Below, piece after piece: positions 1 to 7,949 of a DNA stretch of 64,000 nt. The stretch's first letter is position 1; each line of letters opens with the position of its first letter. The notes under the pieces are model-generated. The model was given only the letters and a program-made list of their open reading frames with translations, did no database searches and was not told the origin of the DNA. Position numbers and translations under genes: made by a program. This DNA is from Chitinophagaceae bacterium (GTDB taxonomy: Bacteria > Bacteroidota > Bacteroidia > Chitinophagales > Chitinophagaceae), in NCBI GenBank assembly GCA_016706055.1, contig JADJKL010000002.1, positions 463,190 to 527,189 of the forward strand, given 5' to 3'.

Positions 1-839
1 AACCGTTTGGTGTAAAGGTGGTGTTAGATTTTTCAAAAAGCATTTTCAATACCGAACAGCAATCGGTTGATTCGCTGCAGGCACTGTATAAACCCCTCTT
101 GTCAAAACCTGCTTTTGCTGCGGATGCCGCCAGGCGATGGGGATCTGCTTTAGAAATAGAAGGCTTTGACAGGAATAAAATTACCGGCTGGTTTCAGGAT
201 ATTTTGGCAGAACTGGCGAATACAAATTCGGAAGCAGCTTTTCAGATGCTTGTGGGAGTACCGGATTTTATGGACTACGCAGCAATGAACAAAAAATTAC
301 CCACAGACAAACAAAGTGCAATTAAGGAGTGGGCCAAAAAGGAGGTTGATAAGTTTTACGAAGCAGAGCGACAAAAAGTGCAGGGTGACCCTGTTGCGGA
401 GCAACAAAAGAAAATACAAACCGAAAAAGCACTTGATGGGTGCAGTACAATACCCGAGGATCAAAAGTATAAATATCAGTTGGGTGTCACGATGGTTACT
501 ACCAGCAATGGTACACCCTTCATTGTACGGTTAACGGCTATCGACTGCAGAATAAAAAAAGTGACCGTTACAAAACCTGGTAAACTATCCGCCCATGATT
601 TTGTTATGACCCTTCCGTTTGAAGAGTATGAAAGATATAAGAAACATGATAAGCAATTTCACCGATGCACACAATGCGGGGGCGAAGGCGGCGAACGAGT
701 AACCACATCCACAACAAGAACAAAAGAACTTCCGTTTGGGTATTTTAGCGGCATCGAAACTAAATCTACAAGAACTACAACGAATACAGTTTGGAAGGAA
801 TGTTACAAATGTGACGGCACGGGTTGGGTGTTGCAGTAA
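1..839 (+). CDS. Protein with C-terminal DnaJ-like CxxC zinc motifs, 5'-truncated
   Basis: The reading frame is open to the window edge. A GTG at 18 could start it, but in-frame codons continue upstream (P-F-G-V-K before it), so the true start probably lies outside. The last ~60 residues carry two CxxC motifs, CTQCGGEGGE and CYKCDGTGWV, about 40 residues apart. They resemble the CxxCxGxG repeats of the DnaJ zinc finger, with the second giving CxxCxGTG. The N-terminal two thirds are hydrophilic, with no signal peptide or membrane segment. I recognise no enzyme fold. A zinc-binding cytoplasmic protein, perhaps for protein or nucleic-acid binding, is inferred. The coding call is secure, the function is not. 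Confidence 0.6.
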   Translation, partial: PFGVKVVLDFSKSIFNTEQQSVDSLQALYKPLLSKPAFAADAARRWGSALEIEGFDRNKITGWFQDILAELANTNSEAAFQMLVGVPDFMDYAAMNKKLPTDKQSAIKEWAKKEVDKFYEAERQKVQGDPVAEQQKKIQTEKALDGCSTIPEDQKYKYQLGVTMVTTSNGTPFIVRLTAIDCRIKKVTVTKPGKLSAHDFVMTLPFEEYERYKKHDKQFHRCTQCGGEGGERVTTSTTRTKELPFGYFSGIETKSTRTTTNTVWKECYKCDGTGWVLQ

Positions 840-852
840 GAAAGAAATGAAA

Positions 853-980
853 GTTTTTCGCCTGGGCAAGTGTTCAATAAAAAACTTTTTTTCCCGTCGA
901 GTCTTCCGCCTTGGCAGGTGTTCATCAAAAAACTACACGCCGTGGTTGGTGTTTTCTTCCACCAACCACATAAACTTAAA
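853..980. repeat. Dispersed hairpin repeat R2 (copy with perfect stem)
   Basis: Two head-like parts (tttttcgcctgggcaagtgttc and cttccgccttggcaggtgttc) are followed by a perfect 10-bp inverted repeat, GTGGTTGGTG at 942-951 and CACCAACCAC at 960-969, with an 8-nt loop. Related copies lie near 5279, 5718, 16901, 17776 and 22151, always between genes. No terminal protein-coding content is seen. It looks like a small dispersed intergenic repeat, possibly a miniature mobile element (inference). Confidence 0.65.
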
Positions 981-1092
981 GACTCCCCCAATTTGCTCTA
1001 AAAATAACTTATCACAATGGTTGGGAAATACAAAACACCAACCTTTGCGTAAGAAAACCTGAAAGTTTGTTATTATCTTGTAGCAATTAGGA

Positions 1093-1449
1093 ATGACAAA
1101 TAAAGAAACAATCAGCTGGATATTTTTGGCAACGGCTCTTGCCTCACAAAAGCAGGCTACTAATATTAAAAGTATTGCAGAAATTGCAGATGGTATAAAT
1201 CATGCTGTGCCTACAGAAAAAGAATTAAAAACATCTTTGTCATGGCTTATAGAAAATGATTGGATTAAAAAAACAACTGGGAAGTACAGTCTTACAAAAA
1301 AAGGAATAGTTAACTATAACTTCGCATCATTGAAAACCAATCTCTTTAAATATCTGGCAAAATATAGAAAGAATGATCTGAAAGTGCAGATTGCTTCGGC
1401 CTTTCAGCACCCAACTCCCATTAAAACATCACTAACGGCCTCGAAATGA
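1093..1449 (+). CDS. Small winged-helix-like protein with repeat-derived C-terminus
   Basis: 118 aa, unrecognised. Residues ~1-75 read like a helix-turn-helix or winged-helix fold: helical N-terminus, then ELKTSLSWLIENDWIKK followed by YSLTKKGI, the usual recognition-helix and wing pattern of PadR/MarR-like proteins (inference). The last ~23 residues (from LKVQIASAF) are encoded by repeat R1, whose copies elsewhere are non-coding, and the stop codon is supplied by the repeat. The real protein may therefore once have ended elsewhere. A DNA-binding role is only suggested. No operon partner is evident. Confidence 0.5.
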   Translation: MTNKETISWIFLATALASQKQATNIKSIAEIADGINHAVPTEKELKTSLSWLIENDWIKKTTGKYSLTKKGIVNYNFASLKTNLFKYLAKYRKNDLKVQIASAFQHPTPIKTSLTASK

Positions 1450-1535
1450 CGATCCTATTTGTGGTTTGTCATTGTGAGGCATGCAAAACCCTTCAATTGC
1501 AATAGTTCGCCAATTGCTGCCAGCTAACCTCATAA
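1381..1535 (+). repeat. Repeat R1, copy a
   Basis: A gcagattgcttcgg...cctcgaaatgacg block (1387-1450) is followed by a partner half, gtcattgtgagg...ccaattgctgcc (1468-1525). The block read backwards has the form CATTGCGAGG...CCGAAGCAATCTGC, an imperfect palindrome. Six same-direction copies occur in the first 7.1 kb. This one overlaps the 3' end of a coding frame. Confidence 0.7.
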
Positions 1536-1578
1536 GCACTACCTCAAATCAATTAAATTGCATAAACAATAACCTTCC

Positions 1579-1873
1579 ATGGGCGGCCACGTCTACATCA
1601 TGTGCAATACAAATAACACCACACTATACACTGGTGTAACATCAAACCTGCCTGCCAGAGTAGCACAACACAAAGAAAAAGAAAACCCAAAAAGTTTCAC
1701 CGCAAAATACAATTGCATAAAATTGGTCTACTATAAATGGTTCGACACTATAAACGAAGCAATTGCCGAAGAGAAAAGAATAAAAGGCGGCAGCAGAGAA
1801 AAAGAAAGAAATTTTAATTAATAGTATAAATCCTGAATGGAAAGATTTGTATGAAGAAACCTTGTTCAGGTAA
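1579..1873 (+). pseudogene. GIY-YIG endonuclease family protein, frameshifted near the 3' end
   Basis: The first 80 residues match the small GIY-YIG family (UPF0213/YhbQ-like): VYIMCN, then LYTGVTSNL with the catalytic Arg region (ARVAQHK), KLVYYKWFDTINEAIAEEKRIKGGSR. The frame stops at 1819-1821. One base over, LINSINPEWKDLYEE (1814-1858) continues and is the family's typical C-terminus, ending at a stop at 1871-1873. A one-base indel in the A-rich stretch at about 1798-1815 explains this. Stand-alone members of this family have no firmly known role; nuclease activity is assumed from the fold. The break may be a sequencing error, since many genes here show similar indels. Confidence 0.75.
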
Positions 1874-1970
1874 AACTTTCACGCCGTGGTGTATGAACCT
1901 GAATGTACAGATTGCTTCGGCCTTTCAGTACTCCAATCCCATTAAAACATCACTAACGGCCTCGCAATGC
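1868..1970 (+). repeat. Repeat R2 fragment joined to repeat R1, copy b
   Basis: A short R2-like piece (ttcacgccgtggtg) is joined directly to an R1 block, cctgaatgtacagattgcttcgg to cctcgcaatgc (1897-1970). The same junction of R2 followed by R1 recurs near 5760 and 6970, suggesting the two families travel or insert together. Confidence 0.6.
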
Positions 1971-2001
1971 ACAACTCGTCCGTAAAAGTGGCATTTCACT
2001 T

Positions 2002-2024
2002 TTGGCAAAAAAAGAGTAAATTTG
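2002..2024 (+). promoter_or_regulatory. Possible promoter of the toxin-antitoxin pair
   Basis: TAAATTTG at 2017-2024 fits the Bacteroidota -7 element TANNTTTG and lies 17 nt before the antitoxin ATG. A TTG at 2002-2004 lies upstream, but the spacing is shorter than the usual ~19-21 nt, so only the -7 element is convincing. Confidence 0.35.
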
Positions 2025-2040
2025 TACAAAGCAAAAAGCA

Positions 2041-2268
2041 ATGGGTAGCCCCTTATCATTGAGAGATAAATTACATCAGTACATTGATGTAGCCGATGAG
2101 CAAAAGCTTAACGCCATCTATACCTTGCTCGAAGATGAAATAAACGGCAGTTACGTTCAGGAAGACATTGCAGAATTTCACCGCCGCAGGCAAAACCATC
2201 TTGATGGTACTAGCAAATCTTTAACAGCTGAAGAATCCTTAAACGCCGCCCGTCAGCAAAAGAAATAG
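2041..2268 (+). CDS. Antitoxin-like small protein of a type II toxin-antitoxin pair
   Basis: 75 aa, charged, starts at ATG 2041. It reads as a helical N-terminus (LRDKLHQYIDVADEQKLNAIYTLLEDEI) with a basic/acidic tail that contains FHRRRQNHLDG and SLTAEESLNAAR. This is the layout of the addiction-module components found in front of RelE/ParE toxins in Bacteroidota. It ends one nucleotide before the next ATG at 2270, so the two genes form an operon. The expected role is to bind and neutralise the toxin and repress its own promoter. Assignment rests on size, composition and the partner rather than a strong motif. Confidence 0.65.
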   Translation: MGSPLSLRDKLHQYIDVADEQKLNAIYTLLEDEINGSYVQEDIAEFHRRRQNHLDGTSKSLTAEESLNAARQQKK

Positions 2269-2269
2269 T

Positions 2270-2574
2270 ATGCCTTTTACTGTAATTGTAAAACAGGAAG
2301 CCCACAACGACACTGTTGATGCTTATTACTACTATGAAGAAAAGCTAACCGGCCTGGGCGAAAAGTTTCTTATTGCACTGCAAATGCGATATGATGATAT
2401 TGCAACTAATCCAACTTTTTTCAGCTATATAGACGAGGACCCGTTGAAAGTACTGCGGGATGTTGCTTGAAAAATTTTTTTGTAGTTGTTTACGAGATCC
2501 TTGAAACTGAAGTGGTAGTTTACGCCGTACACAATACTTATAAACATCCTCAAAATAAACTCAGGAAAATATAA
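2270..2574 (+). pseudogene. RelE/ParE-type toxin, frameshifted
   Basis: The first frame gives 66 aa (VIVKQEAHNDTVDAYYYYEEK, LGEKFLIAL, TNPTFFSYI, LKVLRDVA) and stops at 2468-2470. In the next frame LKNFFVVVYEILETEV, VVYAVHNTYKHPQNKLRKI follow, ending at 2572-2574. Joined, this is a ~100-aa ParE/RelE toxin with the family's usual C-terminal strand (VYAVxHT) intact. The shift is one missing T at about 2467. RelE toxins cleave ribosome-bound mRNA and ParE toxins poison gyrase; which applies here cannot be told. If the indel is real the toxin is dead, if a sequencing error the system is complete. Confidence 0.75.
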
Positions 2575-2654
2575 AGCTCACCCAATTCACTCAGTCGATG
2601 GCTTCTGGAAAGTAAGTTGGCAAAAAATAGTAGTCAATTAATCTTCCATTTGTA

Positions 2655-2795
2655 ATTAGAATGAAATCAGTTGGTTACAAAATGTAACCAACCAAAATTT
2701 TACATTGGTTGGTAAAAGAACCTGAATATGCAGATTGCTTCTGCCTTTCAGCATCCCACTCCCATTAAAACATCACTACCGGCCTCGCAATGACG
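2655..2795 (+). repeat. Hairpin plus repeat R1, copy c
   Basis: A perfect 9-bp hairpin TTGGTTACA/TGTAACCAA (2671-2679 and 2683-2691, 3-nt loop) is followed by another accaacc/ggttgg pairing and then an R1 block (2721-2795). The hairpin resembles the R2 stem. It lies between the convergent toxin gene and the lipoprotein gene and could also stop transcription. Confidence 0.6.
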
Positions 2796-2820
2796 AGAGT
2801 TGAACAAAAAAATAGTTATG

Positions 2821-4198
2821 CTAAAGATATCTATAAAAAATATCAGTATTAAAAACAAACAAATTATTATTGCCTGGATTGCCGACTAGAGCTAAAACAT
2901 ACCTACCATTCGTAGTTGCATTAATTTTTTCAAACTCTGAAGAAACATTCGTCCTCATTAATACATTTCCGTTATTATAATCTAAAACCATAAATTCATA
3001 ATCGGTAGAAAACTCCCGTCCCCGATAATAAATAATATTTTGATCGTTTGGCCGGTAACTAAAATCGGCCGTATTAGAGTATCTGTTATCAAACTGAGAA
3101 TTATAACTAGGAGAATTTGTTCCGATAATACCCTGATAGAGGTAGCTTGCGACAAACAATTTATCTTCTTTTTTACTAGGCACTGTATAATGATTTGGAT
3201 TACTAGATGGATAGTTTAATTCAGTCATTCTTTGGTTGTCACAATCTAATACTGCGCCTCTACCCAAGCTATACTCCCTATTCATATAAATTTTTGTCTT
3301 ATTATAATTTGCTTTTGGACCATAGACAAGACTAAAAGGCAAACCCTCCATTAATTGAAGATATCCAATCCGGATGGGCATAAATAGTATCATTAAATCT
3401 GCTGTCAAGAATCCTCCACCGAGTATTACCATACACAACCTTTCCGGTTACTACTACCCCATATCCATTATACCCAAAGTCTAAATCATAAACAGCAAGA
3501 TGATGGAGTGGATTATCATATTGATCATGTGGAATAGCTATTGTTTTTTCTATAATACCATTTGCAGGATTCATAATATAAACCTTATCAATATCGGTTG
3601 TGTAAAATGGATAATTAAGAATGTAAAACTTTTGATTATATGGGTTGATTACAATTTTTGCAGGCTTAAAATTTAAACTATATTTTCTAATATAATTTGT
3701 ATCCTCCAAACCAATACAATAAATTTGATTTGGAGCACTTGTAACTACCCAACAATAGTTGTTGTCATTTGTTACAACATAATTCATTATAACTCCTTCA
3801 ATCGGAAGCTTTCGGGAATAGTATGAAAATGCTACGGTGTCTTTAAATGTTTTACCATCCTGATCATGAACTAAAAATTCAAATTGGTAGTCATTACCTA
3901 ATCTCGCACACAGCAAATTATAAAATTTTATAGTCGTCCCATTATTCGACAAAGAGTAACGAAGATCCGGAAGGCAATAATTACTAATTAGTATTATATG
4001 GTTTACATCAACCCTTTTGTTGAAGTTAAGTTGAAAAGTGTCAAGTATTCCTTTAGCTAAGTTCCCGATTGTAAAAGATGAGCTATTCAGTTTAATTGGC
4101 GTATAAACTGGTGGCGGAGGAGGAATAATATCAGCACCATTCTTTTTGCAACTTAAAAAGAATAGAGGTATCATTAATATAAAAATATATTTAACCAT
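2821..4198 (-). pseudogene. Secreted lipoprotein, beta-propeller-like, frameshifted
   Basis: Starts at ATG 4198 with signal sequence MVKYIFILMIPLFFLSC, a lipobox (FLSC) and then KK, so it is probably an outer-membrane or periplasmic lipoprotein. A proline run follows (PPPPP), then repeated strands with phrases such as YCWVVTSAPNQIYCI, KIVINPYNQKFYIL and VYIMNPANGIIEKTI, reading like a YVTN/DUF5074-type propeller. The first frame stops at 3332. The protein continues one frame over (FSLVYGPKANYNKTKIYM, then ...YVLALVGNPGNNNLFVFN) to 2821. The join is at the A4 run 3334-3337 (T4 in the gene). Total ~455 aa. Function unknown. The gene stands alone between repeats. Confidence 0.7.
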
Positions 4199-4291
4199 TA
4201 TATTCCTTTGTCCAAAAAATGATTTCATCAAAATTATAATGTAAAAATCCAAACTAAAAATAAATGTTTTTTACTGTGGTTGCTGTAAGAA

Positions 4292-4510
4292 GCTGAGTAA
4301 GCAGATTGCTTCAGCCTTTCAGCACCCTACTCCCATTAAAACATCACTAACGGCCTCGCAATGACGATCCTTAGTTGTGGTTCGTAATTGCGAGGTCAAT
4401 ACACAACTCATCAATTGCAAAGGTTCATCAATTGGCCGAAGCAATCTCATAATCATTTCCGCCTAGGCAGGTTTTCTTCCACTAACCGTGTCATTAAAAT
4501 CTTAAATTCG
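4292..4510 (+). repeat. Repeat R1, copy d, with partner half and R2 fragment
   Basis: R1 block gcagattgcttcag...cctcgcaatgacg (4301-4365), then the inverted partner taattgcgagg...ccgaagcaatctcat (4386-4452), then an R2 fragment (ttccgcctaggcagg...ccactaacc). This is one of the most complete composites: two opposed CATTGCGAGG/GAAGCAATC units about 20 bp apart. Confidence 0.7.
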
Positions 4511-4524
4511 CTTAAACAATAAAT

Positions 4525-5278
4525 ATGAAAGTAATAATTGTTGCCATTCTACTATTTTTCACAAATAGTCTCAATGCAAAATGCCCAATCAGAATACTGT
4601 TTTTATAGTTTCGGTTTCATATATGATGAATATAATATTCCTTTATCAAACGCCTTAGTTGAAATTTATGATAAAGACATTAGACAAGATAAAATGTTAG
4701 GGAGAGTCAATACAGACGCAAAAGGATTTTACAGTTTTAGGTTCATAGGTCAAGCAGCCGATCCTGAATATAAGGGCCCAGATGTTTTTCTTAAAGTATA
4801 TCCTTCAGGAATCCAAAACATGCATGTCAAATCTAAAATCTGGTTCAATGTGAAAGAATTTACAACCATTGACTTCAAGATAGACAATACCGAAATAAAG
4901 CCCTTAAATGAATTTGATTTATTATCTGATAGCCTATCAGGCCCTGTACCACCTCAATATATGAATGAGATTTGGGAAACATTTACGGATGACGATGTTA
5001 ATTTTATCGCTGGAGAAAGCTATTTAACTGAAACCTCTGTTCGAGCATTATTAAGTTCTTTTAAATTTGCTAAAATCACAAATCGAAATCTTCGCCTTTC
5101 CCAATTCAAAAATATTCCAAATAAATTACTCGCTGCTTTTTTTTACGGGTTACTTAGTGAAGGGATACCTAATAATATTGAAAAGATAGAAAGTATGCAG
5201 AAAGAAACAATTCGTAGTACTATAAAAAGAGCTGTTGATAAGAATATTATTTCAGGTAGAATTCTTTTAAGTTTATAA
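4525..5278 (+). pseudogene. Secreted protein with carboxypeptidase-regulatory-like domain, frameshifted in the signal peptide region
   Basis: ATG 4525 begins a clear signal peptide, MKVIIVAILLFFTNSLNA, whose frame then runs into a stop. One base over, the protein continues as NAQSEYCFYSFGFIYDEYN and stays open to 5278. Removing one A from the A4 run 4578-4581 joins them. Residues ~25-100 (FGFIYDEYNIPLSNALVEIYD, VNTDAKGFYSF, VFLKVYP) form a transthyretin-like, carboxypeptidase-regulatory type domain, usual in exported Bacteroidota proteins. The C-terminal ~120 residues are helical and unrecognised. A TTG at 4538 would give an intact frame, but would lose the signal peptide and is less likely. 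Confidence 0.65.
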
Positions 5279-5346
5279 AATAGTTACGCCGTAGTTGGTG
5301 TTCTGAACTTGTCGAAATATCTCCACCAGCCACATGTATTAAAACC
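5279..5346. repeat. Repeat R2 fragment
   Basis: acgccgtagttggtgttctg...ctccaccagccacat directly follows the preceding stop codon. It holds the GTTGGTG/CACCAGCCAC pairing of family R2, with mismatches, and may serve as a terminator for the gene before it. Confidence 0.5.
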
Positions 5347-5396
5347 TTCTCTCCATTTTAAAAATATCAACAGATTAAAAACACCAACAACGGAGT

Positions 5397-5426
5397 AAAA
5401 AGAAGCCCGGCGCTATGCACCGGGCT
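5397..5426 (-). terminator. Rho-independent terminator, minus strand
   Basis: Stem AGCCCGG (5404-5410) pairs with CCGGGCT (5420-5426), 9-nt loop. Read on the minus strand, the stem is followed by CTTCTTTTT. It sits 16 bp beyond the stop of the minus-strand micro-gene. Confidence 0.7.
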
Positions 5427-5441
5427 CTCTGTGTAATTACA

Positions 5442-5537
5442 TTACCGTAATTTTTTCTTTGGATTCGCTTTCTTCTGTGCTGAGCTTTTCTTTTTAGTAG
5501 GTTTATTCTTCCTGGGTTCAGCTGTCTTTTTCGGCAT
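5442..5537 (-). CDS. Lys-rich 31-aa micro-protein
   Basis: ATG at 5537-5535, stop TAA at 5444-5442. The product starts MPKKTAEPRKNKPTKKK and is almost half Lys/Arg with interspersed Pro, Ser and Ala. It resembles the basic tails of histone-like proteins and small ribosome-associated proteins. A strong terminator on the same strand follows 16 bp later, which supports a real transcript. I see no clear Shine-Dalgarno sequence, common in this phylum. It may bind nucleic acid (inference). Low-complexity composition alone could produce such a frame by chance, so confidence is moderate. Confidence 0.5.
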   Translation of the reverse strand: MPKKTAEPRKNKPTKKKSSAQKKANPKKKLR

Positions 5538-5717
5538 AAAATTAAATTTAAGGTTAGTGAATTATTTATCTGGCTGAACAGAATTTCTTTCCGTACTTCA
5601 ATGTTGTCCTTTCAGTAGCAGTAACTATACAGCCAGATTAAAAGAAAACAAAGATATGCCTATAATGTTAAATACTATATATGATCAAGGTTAGCCGCCG
5701 GGTATATTGTATATCTT

Positions 5718-5893
5718 TTCCGCCTTGGCAGGTGTTCTACAAAAGACTACACGGTGGTTGGTATAGAAAACTGAATGTGCAGATTACTTCGTTTTCAGCA
5801 ACCCACTCCCATTAAAACATCAGTAACGGCCTCGCAATGCATAATCCATCAATTGCAAAGGATTATCAATTGCCCGAAGCAATCTCCGCCCCG
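5718..5893 (+). repeat. Composite R2 + R1 (copy e) with partner half
   Basis: R2 head (ttccgccttggcaggtgttc, acacggtggttggt; 5719-5762), then an R1 block (5771-5840) and a shortened inverted partner, atcaattgcccgaagcaatctcc (5866-5888). It shows the recurring order R2, R1, partner. Confidence 0.65.
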
Positions 5894-5996
5894 ACTAGTG
5901 TTCATCCAGCCACCACATCATTTAAAGTTTTCTGCTCTTTCCTAAATTTAGCTTTACCACCAAAATCTATATCTTTATTGACACACAGTATTATCT

Positions 5997-6950
5997 ATGA
6001 GATTATTATTTACAATATCGCTTTTGATTGCGGCCATTCAACTATCTGGACAAACTATTGAAAAATATTACGACTATAAATGGAATGAATGTGAGGCGGA
6101 TGAGGCAAGATTTTATTGCCAGATAATTAAAACAGATTCGGGATATGTTCGAAAAGATTATTTCATACATGAAAAGAAATTCCAGATGGTGGGGAAATAC
6201 AAAGACAAAGAAACCAAAATAAATGATGGACAGTTTCATTATTTCTATTCCAACGGAACAGTTTCATCTACCGGCATATTTAAAGAGGGCAAAAAAGAAG
6301 GCCTATGGTATTCTTTTTATAGTAATGGGAATATAAAAGATTCTTCAGTTTATTTAAATGGAGAAAGAACAGGGACAAGTTTATCCTGGCACCCCAATGG
6401 TTTTATGAAGGATTCAATAATCATAAATAATGATGAAACAGGTGTAAGTGTAAGCTGGTTCGACAATGGCAATCCTTCTTCTGCAGGTTTTCTTAGACAG
6501 AGAACAAAGCCACACGGCATCTGGAAATATTTTCATATAAATGGTAACTTAAGTTCCAAAGAAGTTTATGAAAATGGAAAGCTGACCAGTAAAACCTATT
6601 ATGATGAATCGGGAGTGGAACTAAAAGATGCAAAGAGAAAAGATGCCGAAGCCAGTTTCCCAGGCAAAACGGATGCATGGCTAAATTATTTGCATGGGAA
6701 CAGTTGGTTCCCTGAGCAATTCAGATTTACAAACAATGACAAAGCTGTTGTTGTAGTTACTTTTACTGTAAATGAAGAAGGGAAAGTGGAAGATGCATTT
6801 GTTAGCACTCCATTATATCCGGCTTTTGATAAAATTGCTTTGGATGCAGTTAAAAATTCGCCCAAATGGAAACCTGCAATAAGCCATAACAGAGCGGTAA
6901 AAGCATGGTTCAGCCAACCAGTTACATTTGTAGATGTAAATCAGCAATAA
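5997..6950 (+). CDS. YwqK-type MORN-like repeat protein with C-terminal TonB domain
   Basis: 317 aa. Signal peptide MRLLFTISLLIAAIQLSG. Residues ~60-205 are five or six YwqK-family repeats of the form FYSNG...EGKKEGLW (YFYSNGTVSSTGIFKEG, FYSNGNIKDSSVYLNG, WHPNG, WFDNG, FHINGNLSSKEVYENG). Residues ~230-315 form a TonB C-terminal domain (VVVTFTVNEEGKVEDAFV, LDAVKNSPKWKPA, VTFV). Such proteins are common in Bacteroidota; the TonB_C unit probably docks to an outer-membrane or periplasmic partner, and the repeats form a beta sheet array. No partner gene is adjacent. The architecture is clear, the biological role is not. Confidence 0.8.
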   Translation: MRLLFTISLLIAAIQLSGQTIEKYYDYKWNECEADEARFYCQIIKTDSGYVRKDYFIHEKKFQMVGKYKDKETKINDGQFHYFYSNGTVSSTGIFKEGKKEGLWYSFYSNGNIKDSSVYLNGERTGTSLSWHPNGFMKDSIIINNDETGVSVSWFDNGNPSSAGFLRQRTKPHGIWKYFHINGNLSSKEVYENGKLTSKTYYDESGVELKDAKRKDAEASFPGKTDAWLNYLHGNSWFPEQFRFTNNDKAVVVVTFTVNEEGKVEDAFVSTPLYPAFDKIALDAVKNSPKWKPAISHNRAVKAWFSQPVTFVDVNQQ

Positions 6951-6952
6951 AC

Positions 6953-7140
6953 ACTTCGCACCGTAGTTGGTGCAAAAAACTGAATGTGCAGATTACTTCG
7001 TTTTTCAGCACCCCACTCCCATTAAAACATCGCTAACGGCCTCGCAATGACGATTCTTAGTTGCAGTCCGTCATTGCGAGGTCAATGTACAACTTTTCAA
7101 TTGCAAAGGATCATCAATTGGCCGAAGCAACCACATAAGT
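6953..7140 (+). repeat. R2 fragment, R1 copy f and partner half
   Basis: R2 fragment (gcaccgtagttggtg), R1 block (6981-7053) and inverted partner gtcattgcgagg...ccgaagcaacc (7071-7131). This is the last R1 copy; none is seen in the remaining 57 kb. Confidence 0.7.
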
Positions 7141-7231
7141 ACATTCTCAAATCAATTAAATACTTCCGTCTTTGCAGATGTTCTTAAAAGACACAAACAA
7201 TAATGCAAAAACAAATGAAGTGAACTGTCCG

Positions 7232-7330
7232 AAAAAATCGGACTGTTGCCAGCCGAATCTCACAGCCTAGCCTAGTGGAAGAGTGGACTCGGCGTTAATC
7301 TATACTTTAAAACTGTGATAGTAATCTGTA
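7232..7330. repeat. Repeat R3, copy A
   Basis: ttgccagccgaatctcacagcc...gtggactcggcgttaatc. It shares the ccagcc...ctcggcgttaaYc core with copies near 10963 and 16095 and a weaker one at 25157. The right arm differs from the others, so this copy is partial or diverged. Nothing else is seen in 7140-7531 apart from the short leader of arsD. Confidence 0.5.
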
Positions 7331-7531
7331 AGGTTGCTGATGAAGGTCATAGTCCAGCAACTTAATCCGTCGTTATTTTACAATGAAATGAGTATCACTA
7401 AATCAAAAACATTTTCGGTCAGGCAAAATAAATTGTGGCCAATGTTTAAAGCATGAGTGCAGTTGTTTTTTTATGCTCATCCATCGCAAAATTTCAATAA
7501 CTCAATGTTTACTTTATAAAAACAAACAGAA

Positions 7532-7921
7532 ATGAAAATTACTATTCTTGATCCCGCTATGTGTTGCAGTACCGGCGTTTGTGGTGCTGAAGTTGATGAT
7601 AACCTTGTACAAACCGCCGCCAATGTAAAGTGGCTGAAATCATTAGGCCATGATGTTCACCGGCACAATATTTCAAATGATGCTGCGGCATTTAAAAATT
7701 ATCCGGAAGCTATTGAGAAATTGCAAAAGGAAGGCACCAACTCACTACCCTATATTTTTATAAACGATAGGTTGGTAACAAGTGGTTATTATCCTACAAA
7801 AGCAGATTGGGAAATGACCCTTAAAAATAATATAGATATTAATTCAGATTTATCAACTGTTTCATCTAAAGAAGAAAAGTCAACTGCCGGTGGTTGCTGT
7901 TCGGGCAGCAACTGTTGCTAG
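7532..7921 (+). CDS. arsD: Arsenic metallochaperone ArsD
   Basis: 129 aa. ArsD binds As(III)/Sb(III) in the cytoplasm and hands it to the ATPase ArsA. The thioredoxin-like N-terminus has DPAMCCSTGVCG, placing Cys11, Cys12 and Cys17 where the family has its essential Cys12/13/18 triad. SLPYIFINDRLVTSGYYPTKADW is the usual middle, and the protein ends with two vicinal Cys pairs (122-123, 128-129), as in plasmid R773 ArsD. ATG 7532 is the only sensible start. arsA begins 28 bp downstream, so the two form an operon. No arsR or pump gene is nearby. Confidence 0.95.
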   Translation: MKITILDPAMCCSTGVCGAEVDDNLVQTAANVKWLKSLGHDVHRHNISNDAAAFKNYPEAIEKLQKEGTNSLPYIFINDRLVTSGYYPTKADWEMTLKNNIDINSDLSTVSSKEEKSTAGGCCSGSNCC

Positions 7922-7949
7922 TATTTATTAAAAAAATCAATTGCTCAAC

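Noticed and set aside
316..1062. Alternative coding frames near the first gene and repeat R2
   Set aside because: They overlap a clear gene or repeat DNA and show no coding pattern.
5997..6950. YwqK antitoxin of a toxin-antitoxin pair
   Set aside because: The family name suggests antitoxin, but the protein has an export signal and a TonB_C domain and no toxin gene is adjacent.
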